A stretch of 64,000 bases of DNA, taken from NCBI RefSeq assembly GCF_023822005.2, contig NZ_CP098806.1:6012501-6076500 (forward strand), in the 5' to 3' direction. The notes beneath the pieces are model-generated. The model had not been told where the DNA came from, did not search any database, and worked only from the letters and a program-made list of their open reading frames with translations. The position numbers were made by a program, and so were the translations under genes. This document shows positions 40,903 to 49,699 of the stretch, in pieces. Within the stretch, counting starts at the first letter, position 1; each line of letters begins with the position of its first letter. This stretch comes from Dyadobacter fanqingshengii (GTDB lineage: Bacteria; Bacteroidota; Bacteroidia; Cytophagales; Spirosomataceae).

Positions 40903-42147
40903 TTATTCGATCATGCAAGCTCCTACGGTCACATTCGACGTCTCGTCGATCAGGATTGCTGCGCCATTCGCGCGGTTTTTCTGATAAGGATCGTAGGCGA
41001 TTGGTTGGGCTGTTCTAAGTATAATTCTGGCAACGTCATTCAATTTAAGGCTGTCCACTTCGTCCAGCTTCTCATATGAATTAATGTCAATTTGGTATTC
41101 AATATCACGGATAGAACATCTCGATCGTGCTGTTCCGTGCTGCAATACATATTTATTCCCCGCTTTCAAAGTCTTTTTATCATCCATCCAACAGACCAGC
41201 GCCTCGATATCCTGGCTCACAATCGATGAGTTATTGATCGAAACGATGGTGTCGCCGCGGCTGATGTCAACGTCGTCTTCAAGTAAAATCGTAACTGATT
41301 CTAAAACAGAAGCCTCCTCGATTTCGTTTCCGCCGAATTCAATCTTGGCAATTTTAGATTCTGTTTCCGAAGGCAGAACCTTCACAAGATCCCCTTTTTT
41401 GAATGTTCCGCTTTGCACGCGTCCTGCATATCCGCGGTAATCGTGCAGTTCTTCCGTTTGAGGGCGGATCACATATTGAACCGAGAAACGACCATCTTCC
41501 TGATTTTGATCCTTCAAAACATTGACGGTTTCCAAGACAGAAAGCAATGTTTCGCCAGTGTACCAAGGCATATTCACAGACCTGTCCACAATGTTATCGC
41601 CATTCAAAGCGCTCACCGGAATCAATGTCAAATCTTTAATATTCAGTTTAGAAGCCAGCTCCTGGTAAGATTTTGCAATCTCCAAAAACGCATCTTCTGA
41701 GTTACCAACCAGGTCCATTTTGTTAATCGCTACAATCACATGCGGAATGCCCAGCATGGAAGCAATCAGTGAATGACGACGGGTTTGTTCCACAACACCA
41801 TGACGTGCATCCACCAGAATAATCGCCAAATCTGCATTGGAAGCACCCGTAACCATATTTCTGGTGTACTGGATGTGTCCCGGCGCATCAATGCTGATAA
41901 ACTTGCGGTTAGGCGTCTGGAAATATTTGTAAGCCACATCAATGGTAATGCCCTGCTCGCGCTCCGAACGCAAACCGTCCGTTAGCAATGCCAAATCGAT
42001 TTCACCCACATTGCGGCTCTTGCTCGCGCGCTCAATGGCTTCCATCTGATCTGCCAATATATTTTTTGTATCGTAAAGCAAGCGTCCGATCAATGTGCTT
42101 TTGCCATCGTCCACGGAACCTGCTGTTATAAATCTTAGTAAATCCAC
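40903..42147 (-). CDS. cysN: Sulfate adenylyltransferase subunit 1
   Basis: GTPase subunit of ATP sulfurylase, which forms APS from sulfate and ATP; cytosolic, 414 residues. The GTP-binding P-loop is GSVDDGKSTLIGRLL near the N-terminus, with DAPGHIQYTRNMV and NKMDL as the later G motifs and EF-Tu-like beta-barrel domains after about residue 220. The length is that of stand-alone CysN; there is no APS kinase domain at the C-terminus and no cysC in the operon, which fits the APS-type reductase encoded upstream. A 76-base gap to cysD contains a dispersed repeat. Confidence 0.94.
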   Translation of the reverse strand: MDLLRFITAGSVDDGKSTLIGRLLYDTKNILADQMEAIERASKSRNVGEIDLALLTDGLRSEREQGITIDVAYKYFQTPNRKFISIDAPGHIQYTRNMVTGASNADLAIILVDARHGVVEQTRRHSLIASMLGIPHVIVAINKMDLVGNSEDAFLEIAKSYQELASKLNIKDLTLIPVSALNGDNIVDRSVNMPWYTGETLLSVLETVNVLKDQNQEDGRFSVQYVIRPQTEELHDYRGYAGRVQSGTFKKGDLVKVLPSETESKIAKIEFGGNEIEEASVLESVTILLEDDVDISRGDTIVSINNSSIVSQDIEALVCWMDDKKTLKAGNKYVLQHGTARSRCSIRDIEYQIDINSYEKLDEVDSLKLNDVARIILRTAQPIAYDPYQKNRANGAAILIDETSNVTVGACMIE

Positions 42148-42157
42148 CTTATTAATG

Positions 42158-42212
42158 TTGAATGATTGAATGAGTGAATGACTGAATGTGTCGCCTTGGC
42201 GATTAGTTAATC
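42158..42212. repeat. Dispersed TGAATGA repeat with hairpin core, copy 1
   Basis: Four 8-base units of TTGAATGA type run from 42158 to 42189, followed by GTCGCCTTGGCGA, a GC-rich short palindrome, then TTAATCATTCATT. The 23-base stretch 42166-42188 recurs exactly, inverted, at 60528-60550 beside a different GC core. It lies in the cysD-cysN gap, so it is transcribed within the operon. Confidence 0.75.
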
Positions 42213-42223
42213 ATTCATTTTAA

Positions 42224-43177
42224 TCAGAAGTAACCTCCCTTTTTCCGATCTTCCATCGCCGCTTCCGTCTGCTGATCATCAATACGCGTTTCACCTCTTT
42301 CACTTATTCTTGAAACGGTTATCTCGGCAATAACCTCGTCTAATGTCGCCGCGCTGGATTCAACAGCTGCTGTGCAGGTCATGTCGCCAACCGTTCTAAA
42401 ACGAACCTGACGTTTTACGATTTGATCATACTCATCGGGTTCAATAACCGGCGTGTTGTTCAGCAATTTGCCATCTCTCAAAATCAATTCACGCTCGTGG
42501 GCGAAATAAATGGATGGTAATGTGATGTTTTCTCTTTTCAAATAAGCCCAAACGTCTAATTCGGTCCAGTTTGAGATTGGGAACACACGCACATTCTCAC
42601 CTTTATGGATTCTGCCATTGAACAAGTTCCAAAGTTCAGGACGCTGACGTTTCGGATCCCACTGACCGAATTCGTCACGGAAAGAGAAAATGCGCTCTTT
42701 CGCACGCGCTTTTTCTTCGTCACGACGCGCACCGCCGATGCAGGCGTCAAATTCAAATTCCTCAATGGTATCCAGCAAAGTGAAAGTCTGCAACCAGTTA
42801 CGGCTTGCGTTCTTGCCCGTTTGTTCTTTCAGGCCTTTTGCCTTAATCGTATCTTCAACATAACGAACGACCAGTTTTGCGCCGATTTGTTCAGCCAGTT
42901 CGTCGCGGTAATTTATCGCTTCAATAAAATTATGTCCTGTATCAACATGCACCAGTGGAAAAGGAATTTTTCCAGGTGCAAAGGCTTTTTGGGCCAGTCT
43001 AACCAATGTGATAGAATCTTTTCCACCAGAAAACAACAATGCAGGGCGCTCGAACTGGCCTGCGACCTCTCGCATAATGTAAATCGCCTCGGCCTCCAAC
43101 TGGTCCAGATAATCGGGAGAACTGCGTCTGGCTTCCTGATCGCTGATATCCGACACTTCTTTAACTGAAATTGACAT
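42224..43177 (-). CDS. cysD: Sulfate adenylyltransferase subunit 2
   Basis: Catalytic subunit of ATP sulfurylase with an adenine-nucleotide alpha-hydrolase fold; 317 residues. The SGGKDS P-loop (PALLFSGGKDSITLVRLA, about residues 44-60), VDTGHNFIEAI, the GARRDEEKARAKERIFS segment and the C-terminal ATTEDRKKGGYF-like ending (AAMEDRKKGGYF) are all family marks. It works with CysN to make APS. The start ATG at 43177 lies about 100 bases after cysH. Confidence 0.94.
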   Translation of the reverse strand: MSISVKEVSDISDQEARRSSPDYLDQLEAEAIYIMREVAGQFERPALLFSGGKDSITLVRLAQKAFAPGKIPFPLVHVDTGHNFIEAINYRDELAEQIGAKLVVRYVEDTIKAKGLKEQTGKNASRNWLQTFTLLDTIEEFEFDACIGGARRDEEKARAKERIFSFRDEFGQWDPKRQRPELWNLFNGRIHKGENVRVFPISNWTELDVWAYLKRENITLPSIYFAHERELILRDGKLLNNTPVIEPDEYDQIVKRQVRFRTVGDMTCTAAVESSAATLDEVIAEITVSRISERGETRIDDQQTEAAMEDRKKGGYF

Positions 43178-43274
43178 ATTCTGAATAATTGTTTTTTCTA
43201 TAATAAAGGCTTACAACTGCTATAAACGAGGATTCTGCCTCAAAACTAACAGCCGACAGCCAGCGGCAAACAGC

Positions 43275-43979
43275 CTATTTAGCATGCAAGCCACATTCTT
43301 TTTTCGATTCGTCTTCCCACCACCAGCGTCCGGCACGGAAATCTTCGCCTTCCTGGATTGCACGGGTGCAAGGAGCGCATCCAATGCTTACAAAACCCTT
43401 GTCGTGCAATGGGTTATAGGGAAGGCCATTGGATTTGACATATGTCTTTACCTCTTCGAATGACCAGTTCAGGATCGGATGAAACTTCACCAACTGGTGC
43501 GCCTCGTCCCATTCCAGCTGTGGCATATCATGACGGTTGCCCGACTGTTCTGCCCTGATGCCAGTTACCCAGATTTTCGCGCCTTTCAATGCACGGTTCA
43601 AGGGTTCCACTTTACGAATAAAGCAGCATTCTTTTCTGTTTTCGACCGAATCGTAAAAACTTAACGGTCCTTTCGTGCTGACCATTTCCTCAACCGACTG
43701 GGTCTGCGGATAGTAAACTTTGATCTTCGTATCGTAACGATTGTTCGTCTTTTGCAGCGTCATGTAAGTTTCACTGAAAAGCCGTCCTGTATCCAGGGTG
43801 AAAATCGTAATGTTCAGATTATTCTTTAAAATAAAATCCGTAATAACCTGATCTTCATAGCCTAAACTCGTCGAAAACACAACCTCGCCAGGAAAAAGCT
43901 CCGCCAGAATCGCCAGCGATTCCGTCTCACTCTTGCCCTCAATGGCAGCGTTTAAAGATGATATTATTGTTTCGTTCAT
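43275..43979 (-). CDS. cysH: Iron-sulfur APS reductase (CysH family)
   Basis: Reduces adenylyl sulfate to sulfite with thioredoxin; 234 residues, cytosolic. The nucleotide-binding fold shows VVFSTSLGYEDQV and TLDTGRLF. RKECCFIRKVEPL and SIGCAPCTRAI supply the CC...CxxC set that binds a 4Fe-4S cluster. That marks the APS-type enzyme rather than the cluster-free PAPS reductase of E. coli. The redox Cys is in the C-terminal ECGLH. This agrees with the lack of an APS kinase in the operon. The gene follows a PIN-domain toxin gene by only eight bases, an unusual neighbour. Confidence 0.92.
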   Translation of the reverse strand: MNETIISSLNAAIEGKSETESLAILAELFPGEVVFSTSLGYEDQVITDFILKNNLNITIFTLDTGRLFSETYMTLQKTNNRYDTKIKVYYPQTQSVEEMVSTKGPLSFYDSVENRKECCFIRKVEPLNRALKGAKIWVTGIRAEQSGNRHDMPQLEWDEAHQLVKFHPILNWSFEEVKTYVKSNGLPYNPLHDKGFVSIGCAPCTRAIQEGEDFRAGRWWWEDESKKECGLHAK

Positions 43980-43987
43980 GGTGAATA

Positions 43988-44434
43988 TTATATCAATTCA
44001 AAACGGGCGACATTTAAAAATTCACTATTCAAATGATCAAAGTCTTTGTCCGTTGTTATCAATGTTGCATTCAAAATACTTGCCGTCGCCGCAATCCAAA
44101 GGTCATTTTTGCCCATGTTTCTAGCTGAACCTTTCAGGTGTCTTTCCCTCAATCTTCCCTGGCTAAAAGCGTCGATTTCTGCGTAACGCTCGACAATCTG
44201 TTCATTCAGTTCTGTCGTGATAAGCACCGAATCTTTAAGAGAATCAAGTGCTGCCATCTTTTGCTTACCCCAATTATTTTGAATTCCAATGGATGTTAAC
44301 TCTCCAATACAAACTGCCGAAGTGAACATTTGACTCAGGCCTCCTTCGTCTTCAAAATATGTTTGTAAAGTGTTTACCAAGTGGTGTTTTCTCAAATAAG
44401 CAAGCAATATATTGGTGTCAAGAAAATATCTCAT
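43988..44434 (-). CDS. PIN-domain toxin (VapC-like) inside the sulfur operon
   Basis: A 148-residue PIN-domain ribonuclease of the VapC-like type. The acidic metal-binding residues are visible: Asp6 in FLDTNILLAYL, Glu45 in CIGELTS, then NDLWIAA and TTDKDFDHL. It would cut RNA when freed from its antitoxin. Its start overlaps the antitoxin stop by four bases (ATGA), the usual toxin-antitoxin coupling, and its stop is eight bases from cysH. The pair lies within the minus-strand run of sulfur assimilation genes, between metZ and cysH. No terminator is seen on either side. Confidence 0.83.
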   Translation of the reverse strand: MRYFLDTNILLAYLRKHHLVNTLQTYFEDEGGLSQMFTSAVCIGELTSIGIQNNWGKQKMAALDSLKDSVLITTELNEQIVERYAEIDAFSQGRLRERHLKGSARNMGKNDLWIAATASILNATLITTDKDFDHLNSEFLNVARFELI

Positions 44435-44775
44435 TTAGTAAGTTGAGAAAGTAAAAGCTCCAATGGTTCCTGAATATCCATTTCATCGGCAAGCTTTCTC
44501 ATTCTCTCCTTATCTAAACCTTTATAGTTTTGTTCTTTTTTTAGATTTTCAATCCAAGCCTCTGTTGATGCATATGTCCTCTTTGGCTTAATGAGCACCT
44601 TTGCAGGATCATTATCAGGCAAAGAATAATATATCAAATCGTTCATTGGAACTTCTGCCAGATCTCCTGCTTGCTTTGCTGTAAGCGCTCCTTTCTGATA
44701 CAGTTGAACTGCAATAGAAAGCAGAACCGCTTTCTTCTCAAACTGCTCCGGAATTTCGATAGTTAATGTGTGCAT
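44431..44775 (-). CDS. Probable antitoxin with UPF0175-like domain
   Basis: A 114-residue protein just upstream of and overlapping the PIN toxin gene. Residues about 15-50 (VLLSIAVQLYQKGALTAKQAGDLAEVPMNDL) resemble the UPF0175 domain, a small helix-turn-helix-like fold found in antitoxin-like proteins partnered with PIN proteins. The C-terminal part is charged (KKEQNYKGLDKERMRKLADEM) and may wrap the toxin. The assignment rests on position, size and weak family likeness; I have no stronger evidence. It begins 25 bases after the metZ stop. Confidence 0.68.
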   Translation of the reverse strand: MHTLTIEIPEQFEKKAVLLSIAVQLYQKGALTAKQAGDLAEVPMNDLIYYSLPDNDPAKVLIKPKRTYASTEAWIENLKKEQNYKGLDKERMRKLADEMDIQEPLELLLSQLTK

Positions 44776-44799
44776 GATATGAATATGTTTAAGTGTTTA

Positions 44800-45987
44800 T
44801 CAATCTAATATATCACTTTTCACCGACACCTCCACGGCGTTGGTGAAGTCTTCGATTAAATCTTCGATGTCTTCCAAACCGACTGAAATGCGGATCAGGC
44901 CTTCTGTAATACCTAATGCTTTTTTCTCTTCCGGTTTGAGTTTTGCGTGCGTGGTTGTATTTGGGTTGGTTACAATGGTCCTTGTGTCGCCCAGGTTTGA
45001 TGAAAGGGAAGCGATTTCCAATGCATCCATAAACGCAGAAACCCTTTCAAATCCACCTTCCAAATCAATGGTAACAATCGCACCGCCAGCTGACATTTGC
45101 TGTTTGGCCAATTCATGCTGCGGGTGTGATTCCAGGAACGGATATCGCACGGACTTTACATCCGGATGTTTTTCCAAAGCCTCGGCAAGCTGCAATGCAT
45201 TGGAACAATGTCTGTCCATTCTTAATCCAAGCGTTTCAAGACTTTTGGTCAAAACCCATGCATTAAATGGCGACATCGATGGCCCCGTCTGGCGACAGAA
45301 AAACCGTAACTCTTTGATATATTCTTTTTTACCAACAACAACACCGCCCAATACGCGGCCCTGTCCGTCCATGAACTTCGTAGCTGAATGTAAAACCAGA
45401 TCAGCGCCGAACTCTGCGGGAACTTGTAATGCTGGTGAGGCAAAACAGTTGTCTACATTGAAAATCAAATTGTGTTTTTTGCAAAGTCTTCCTACCATTG
45501 CCAAATCCACAAGGTCAAGGCCCGGATTTGACGGCGTTTCCAGATAGACCATTTTGGAATTAGGCTTAACTGCTGCTTCCCAGTCTGCTTCGCTCGCGTC
45601 TGCATCCAGGTAAGTATGTGTAATGCCCCATTTGCTTAAAATCTGTGTAATCACCTGATGCGCAGAGCCGAACAATGCACGGCTCGCAATAATGTGATCG
45701 CCGGTTTTCAGCAAAGCAGCCATGCTTGCAAAAACTGCCGCCATGCCTGTTGCCGTAGCAACGCCATCTTCGCAATCTTCTAAAAGACAAACCTTGTCAA
45801 CAAATTCCTGCACAGTTGGGTTAGAGAAACGGCTGTAAATGTTTCCGTCTTCGGTTTCCTCAAAAAGTGCTTTACCCTGTTCCGCGCTTTCAAAAGTGAA
45901 ACTGCTGGTCAGGAACAATGGAGTTGAATGCTCGCGATACTTTGTTTTTGGCGTTTGCGTGCGTATCGCTTTGGTTTGTTTTTTCAT
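44800..45987 (-). CDS. metZ: O-succinylhomoserine sulfhydrylase (trans-sulfuration PLP enzyme)
   Basis: PLP enzyme of the Cys/Met metabolism family, 395 residues. It fixes sulfide onto an activated homoserine to form homocysteine. PLP is held by Lys204 in LHSATKFMDGQGR, with the family pieces SRFSNPTVQEF, TATGMAAVFASMAALL and NVDNCFASP. The position with sulfate-reduction genes, and no cystathionine beta-lyase or gamma-synthase nearby, favours direct sulfhydrylation; acetyl- versus succinyl-homoserine cannot be separated from sequence alone. It lies 80 bases after the TauE-type gene. Confidence 0.9.
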   Translation of the reverse strand: MKKQTKAIRTQTPKTKYREHSTPLFLTSSFTFESAEQGKALFEETEDGNIYSRFSNPTVQEFVDKVCLLEDCEDGVATATGMAAVFASMAALLKTGDHIIASRALFGSAHQVITQILSKWGITHTYLDADASEADWEAAVKPNSKMVYLETPSNPGLDLVDLAMVGRLCKKHNLIFNVDNCFASPALQVPAEFGADLVLHSATKFMDGQGRVLGGVVVGKKEYIKELRFFCRQTGPSMSPFNAWVLTKSLETLGLRMDRHCSNALQLAEALEKHPDVKSVRYPFLESHPQHELAKQQMSAGGAIVTIDLEGGFERVSAFMDALEIASLSSNLGDTRTIVTNPNTTTHAKLKPEEKKALGITEGLIRISVGLEDIEDLIEDFTNAVEVSVKSDILD

Positions 45988-46067
45988 GATTCGAATTCAT
46001 TGGCTGTTTACTTTCAGCCTTTTTTGTTTTAATATAAAAACTAAGCGCGCTGACTTAGATAATGTCT

Positions 46068-47237
46068 TTATAAATCGCTGAGCATCATATAAATGATTCT
46101 CAAACTAACAATAATGATAACGGTTCCGACCATGATCATCATGGTTTTGATCGGTAACCTTCTGGATAGATTTGCGGCGATCGGAGCGGCAACCATACCA
46201 CCCAGTATGAGCCCCAGAACGACCTGCCAATGCGAAAATCCGATGATGCTGATGAATGTAACTGAACTCGCGAGTGAAACAAAAAACTCCGCCAGGTTGA
46301 CCGATCCGATGGTGTATTTCGGGTGGCGTCCGCGGGCGATCAGCGTAGATGTTACGATAGGTCCCCAACCGCCGCCGCCGATCGAATCGAGCGTTCCGCC
46401 TGCCATTGCCAGCCAGCCGATTTTTGTCATCGGCCTTTTTTCAACTCGTTTCTTTAACGCTTTCTGGATGATAAGAATTCCCAGAATTAAAGTATAAACT
46501 GCCACTAACGGCTTGATGATGTAAATGTATTTTTCAAATGACGATAGGAGATAAGCGCCTGCAATTGCACCTAAAACGCCCGGAAACAGGATTTTTTTGA
46601 AAAGCTTGCTATTCACATTGCCGAATTTCAAGTGCATGTATCCCGAAACACCGCTCGTAAATATCTCGGAAGTATGCACGCTCGCGCTAACGGCGGAAGG
46701 CGGAACGCCTAGTGTCAGTAGAAAAGTGGCGGCCGTAACGCCATACGCCATACCCAATGCACCATCGATCATCTGCGCGACGAAGCCGCCCAGCACATAG
46801 TAAAAGAAACCCTCACTCAATTCCAGTTCATCCCAAAGAACGGTCAGCCGGTCGTAAGTAAAGAAGGTGAACAGCAAATGGCCAACGATCATCAAAGCAA
46901 TCGCGGAGAATATATTAACGGCAACTTCTGTACGGGTTCTTTTGCGAATGGTGGCTGCCCAAATCTTTTGCTGGATGGTTTCCCAGCTCAGCGGTATTTT
47001 TGTATTATTCCTTGGTTCGGCTTGGGTTTGTGACCAAGTCTGAGTCTGACTTGATGCTGTATTAAAACGAACGTCTGATTCTTCGGGAATATCCCGTAGA
47101 AAAACTACCTGACCCTTTGCCCTCGCGAGTGCCGCTAGGCGCCGATCTTCCTCAGGGTCACCACTTGCGATGTAGGCAACATCCAAAGATTCCCAGTTAG
47201 TGTCAGATGAGGGTGTAAAATCCGCCGCTTCCTTCAA
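46068..47237 (-). CDS. TauE/SafE-type sulfite exporter with a precorrin-2 dehydrogenase-like fragment
   Basis: A 389-residue protein. Residues about 116-385 hold eight or so membrane helices of the TauE/SafE (TSUP) family, with GGFVAQMIDGALGMAYGV and GGTLDSIGGGGWGP as the paired signatures; it probably exports sulfite or moves sulfate. Ahead of this, residues about 12-60 (NWESLDVAYIASGDPEEDRR, then AKGQVVFLRDIPEE) look like the middle of a siroheme-synthase type precorrin-2 dehydrogenase, but the GxGxxG part is absent. The start is TTG at 47237; an in-frame stop lies two codons upstream and no Met occurs before the first helix, so the 5' end may be truncated or a cytosolic tail. It is the first gene of the operon after the promoter. 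Confidence 0.8.
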   Translation of the reverse strand: MKEAADFTPSSDTNWESLDVAYIASGDPEEDRRLAALARAKGQVVFLRDIPEESDVRFNTASSQTQTWSQTQAEPRNNTKIPLSWETIQQKIWAATIRKRTRTEVAVNIFSAIALMIVGHLLFTFFTYDRLTVLWDELELSEGFFYYVLGGFVAQMIDGALGMAYGVTAATFLLTLGVPPSAVSASVHTSEIFTSGVSGYMHLKFGNVNSKLFKKILFPGVLGAIAGAYLLSSFEKYIYIIKPLVAVYTLILGILIIQKALKKRVEKRPMTKIGWLAMAGGTLDSIGGGGWGPIVTSTLIARGRHPKYTIGSVNLAEFFVSLASSVTFISIIGFSHWQVVLGLILGGMVAAPIAANLSRRLPIKTMMIMVGTVIIIVSLRIIYMMLSDL

Positions 47238-47312
47238 AGTCTATGTAGTATACTATTATTATAGAGTAAACGAGCAACAAAATAGCAAACAAATGTCTGC
47301 TATCTCGAGGCG

Positions 47313-47343
47313 CAAATTTAAGATCAAATTGTTAGTTTTCAAA
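47313..47343 (-). promoter_or_regulatory. Promoter of the sulfur assimilation operon
   Basis: On the minus strand TTTG (47343-47340) and TAAATTTG (47320-47313) are separated by 19 bases, an excellent Bacteroidota promoter match. The predicted start of transcription would be near 47306, followed by a short inverted repeat (47282-47287 ATAGCA with 47298-47303 TGCTAT) that might be an operator or hairpin. Confidence 0.62.
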
Positions 47344-47366
47344 GAACAAAAATCTCCCGGCGGAGA

Positions 47367-49643
47367 TCAATAGCAGCTGATCTGGAATAAAGATGCGGGT
47401 GTATGCGGATTGGGGTTGGTGACTTTTATTTTCAAAAACTGCGTTTGGACAGGCTGATCGAAGTTAATGGTCCTGCGTGAGAGGTGATTGTCATTTATTT
47501 TTCCAATGACTTCATTTTTGTCATTACAAATTTCAATGTCGGTGGCGCAGAAAGGCATAACCGTTTCCGGGTGCACATAAATGACGTTCTCCATGGGGTG
47601 ATCAAAATCTGTATCAAAGGAAATGTCGATTTTGCTAATTGTTACCGGGGCTTCCCAGCGGATGTTTACCACCGGCTCGGCATCATTGAAGTCGGCAACC
47701 CAGGCATTTGCGCCGGATATAGGCCGGTTATGATGATTTTTCAAATTTTCCGGTTCAAAAAGCGCAATCGGTTCGCTAAAGCTGAATGCCAGATTACGTC
47801 CTCCAGGTCTGCGCTGCGGGCACCAGAATTCGAATGTATCCACGCCCAGATCTTCCGCAGGCTCTTGTTTTCCGTAGTTGGAGACAGCAGGATTTGTTGC
47901 ATTAAATACTGTTAGCAAGCCTGTTGCACGTTTTTCGCTATATTGAATTTTTATGTTTGGGTTTTTGATAAAAGATACAAATGCATAACCGGCCTCATCA
48001 AAAATTGCCGACCATTCCAACGGGATTTCATGCTTACCTGTCTTCAAATTGAAAGATTTGGTTTCCAGCGTAATGTCAGGCGTGTGATTGAATGCTTTAC
48101 TGCTTTTTCGCAGTTCCACAATCAATGCTGTGTCGTTTAATGCTTCCACCCAAACAGTTACGGACGGCATTTTACCATGAACAGGTACCATTTGCGCAAC
48201 AGAATGCTCGATAACCGCCCAATGCTCCGAGCCGGGAAGTTCTTTTAATTTTAAACTGGAAGAAGCGCTGACTTCAATTGCTTGTTCGACCAAATTTTCG
48301 GGATCAGCAATTTCGGTTTGCGGCAAATATTGCCCTGCTCGCCATAATTCCAGCTGCAACTCCTGCAAATGCTGCTCACCAACTTCACGCGGAGAACAAT
48401 TGTGTTTTTTTGCAATGGCAGCCGCGATTGCAACCGATTGTCCGCCCATCGCACTGGTGGCCATCACACGCGTGGACGCAAATGCAACGTGCGTGGCGCT
48501 GATAATGCGCCCGGCTATGAAAAGATTATTGATGTTTTTGCTATAAAAACAACGGTAAGGAATGCTGTAAACGCCTTTGCTATGCCATTGATTACAACCC
48601 GATTGGTCGCTGTAAACGCCATCGGCGGGATGCAAGTCCAGGCTCCAGCCACCGAAGCCAACGGTGTCGTGAAACGGCTTTTGTTCAATAATATCCTGCT
48701 GTTTTAACAAATAATCCCCTTCGAACCGGCGGCTTTCCCGCTTACCCGGAATCGTGCCCACCCATTCCAATGTCATGTTTTCGGATTCCGGAAACTCACC
48801 TGAATTTTTAATATAATTCCAAGCTCCGTAAACCACTTTCCACAATTCCCATTTGATTTTTTCCGTATCGTGCACCGTATCAAGCCTTCCGCCATATTCC
48901 AGCCACCATAACCGGCAACCGAAGTCTTTTGGATTGAATGTTTTATAACGGGGAATTTCAGTAATATCCTGCAATGCATACGAAGGCGGAATAAACTTCA
49001 CCGGGCGGCCTATATCCTTGGAGTAGAAATACATAGAATGCCCTAACAACTCCCCGTAAGCCTTATCCGGAGCAAATTTTTCACCAAATTCCCCCGCAGA
49101 TTCAGCGCCCATCCTAAATGCAGCGCCAGATAAAAAACCAACAATCCCGTCGCCGGAAGCGTCGCAAAAGAGTGGGGCGGTAACCGTATATTTTGTGCTG
49201 TTCTGGCTGCAAAATGCGTGAACGGCGGTGATGGTTTCTGATTCAATATTTTTGTCCAAATCGTAAACCGCAGTGTTCAGAAGCAGTGTAATGTTGTCTT
49301 CATTAATCACTTTTTCCAATAAAACCGTGTCGAAAATCAGCGGGTTGCCGTCGGGATTGCGGTAAATGTTTTCCAACATTATTTCGTCAATTACGCCGCC
49401 TTCGCGGGCCCAGCGGTTGTTGTTGCCCATATGAGAAGTCGCGCCCAGGATCCAGAGCCGCACTTCACTCGAACAATTTCCCCCCAAAACAGGCCGGTCC
49501 TGGATCAATGTTACTTTCACGCCGGCGCGCGCCGCCGTGATCGCAGCGCAGGTTCCCGTTAATCCTCCTCCTACAATCACCAGATCTGCCGCCGATGCAA
49601 TGGTTTTTGGTGCTCTTTTCTCAGATGCTTCTTCGCGTATCAT
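47367..49643 (-). CDS. FAD-dependent oxidoreductase with C-terminal beta-sandwich
   Basis: A 758-residue protein of the FAD_oxidored (xanthan-lyase-annotated) group. The FAD motif LVIVGGGLTGTCAAITAA is at about residues 22-39, with DRPVLGGNCSSEVRL and DASGDGIVGFLSGA later. After about residue 430 comes a domain of roughly 300 residues rich in strands and ending in a discoidin-like fold (VNIRWEAPVTISKIDISFD). Unlike its paralogue at 57746-59548 it has no evident signal peptide. It is the last gene of the locus, 56 bases after the GH2 gene, and ends just before the promoter of the sulfur operon. Substrate is unknown; sugar or glycoside oxidation is an inference from context. Confidence 0.83.
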   Translation of the reverse strand: MIREEASEKRAPKTIASAADLVIVGGGLTGTCAAITAARAGVKVTLIQDRPVLGGNCSSEVRLWILGATSHMGNNNRWAREGGVIDEIMLENIYRNPDGNPLIFDTVLLEKVINEDNITLLLNTAVYDLDKNIESETITAVHAFCSQNSTKYTVTAPLFCDASGDGIVGFLSGAAFRMGAESAGEFGEKFAPDKAYGELLGHSMYFYSKDIGRPVKFIPPSYALQDITEIPRYKTFNPKDFGCRLWWLEYGGRLDTVHDTEKIKWELWKVVYGAWNYIKNSGEFPESENMTLEWVGTIPGKRESRRFEGDYLLKQQDIIEQKPFHDTVGFGGWSLDLHPADGVYSDQSGCNQWHSKGVYSIPYRCFYSKNINNLFIAGRIISATHVAFASTRVMATSAMGGQSVAIAAAIAKKHNCSPREVGEQHLQELQLELWRAGQYLPQTEIADPENLVEQAIEVSASSSLKLKELPGSEHWAVIEHSVAQMVPVHGKMPSVTVWVEALNDTALIVELRKSSKAFNHTPDITLETKSFNLKTGKHEIPLEWSAIFDEAGYAFVSFIKNPNIKIQYSEKRATGLLTVFNATNPAVSNYGKQEPAEDLGVDTFEFWCPQRRPGGRNLAFSFSEPIALFEPENLKNHHNRPISGANAWVADFNDAEPVVNIRWEAPVTISKIDISFDTDFDHPMENVIYVHPETVMPFCATDIEICNDKNEVIGKINDNHLSRRTINFDQPVQTQFLKIKVTNPNPHTPASLFQISCY

Positions 49644-49699
49644 TTTGTCAGGTCATTACATTCGCTCTGCGGTTCGAAATCCGGAGCGTGTATTTATAA

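Noticed and set aside
44840..45547. Open frame on the plus strand opposite metZ
   Set aside because: Shadow of the PLP enzyme gene; Ser- and Cys-rich with no family likeness.
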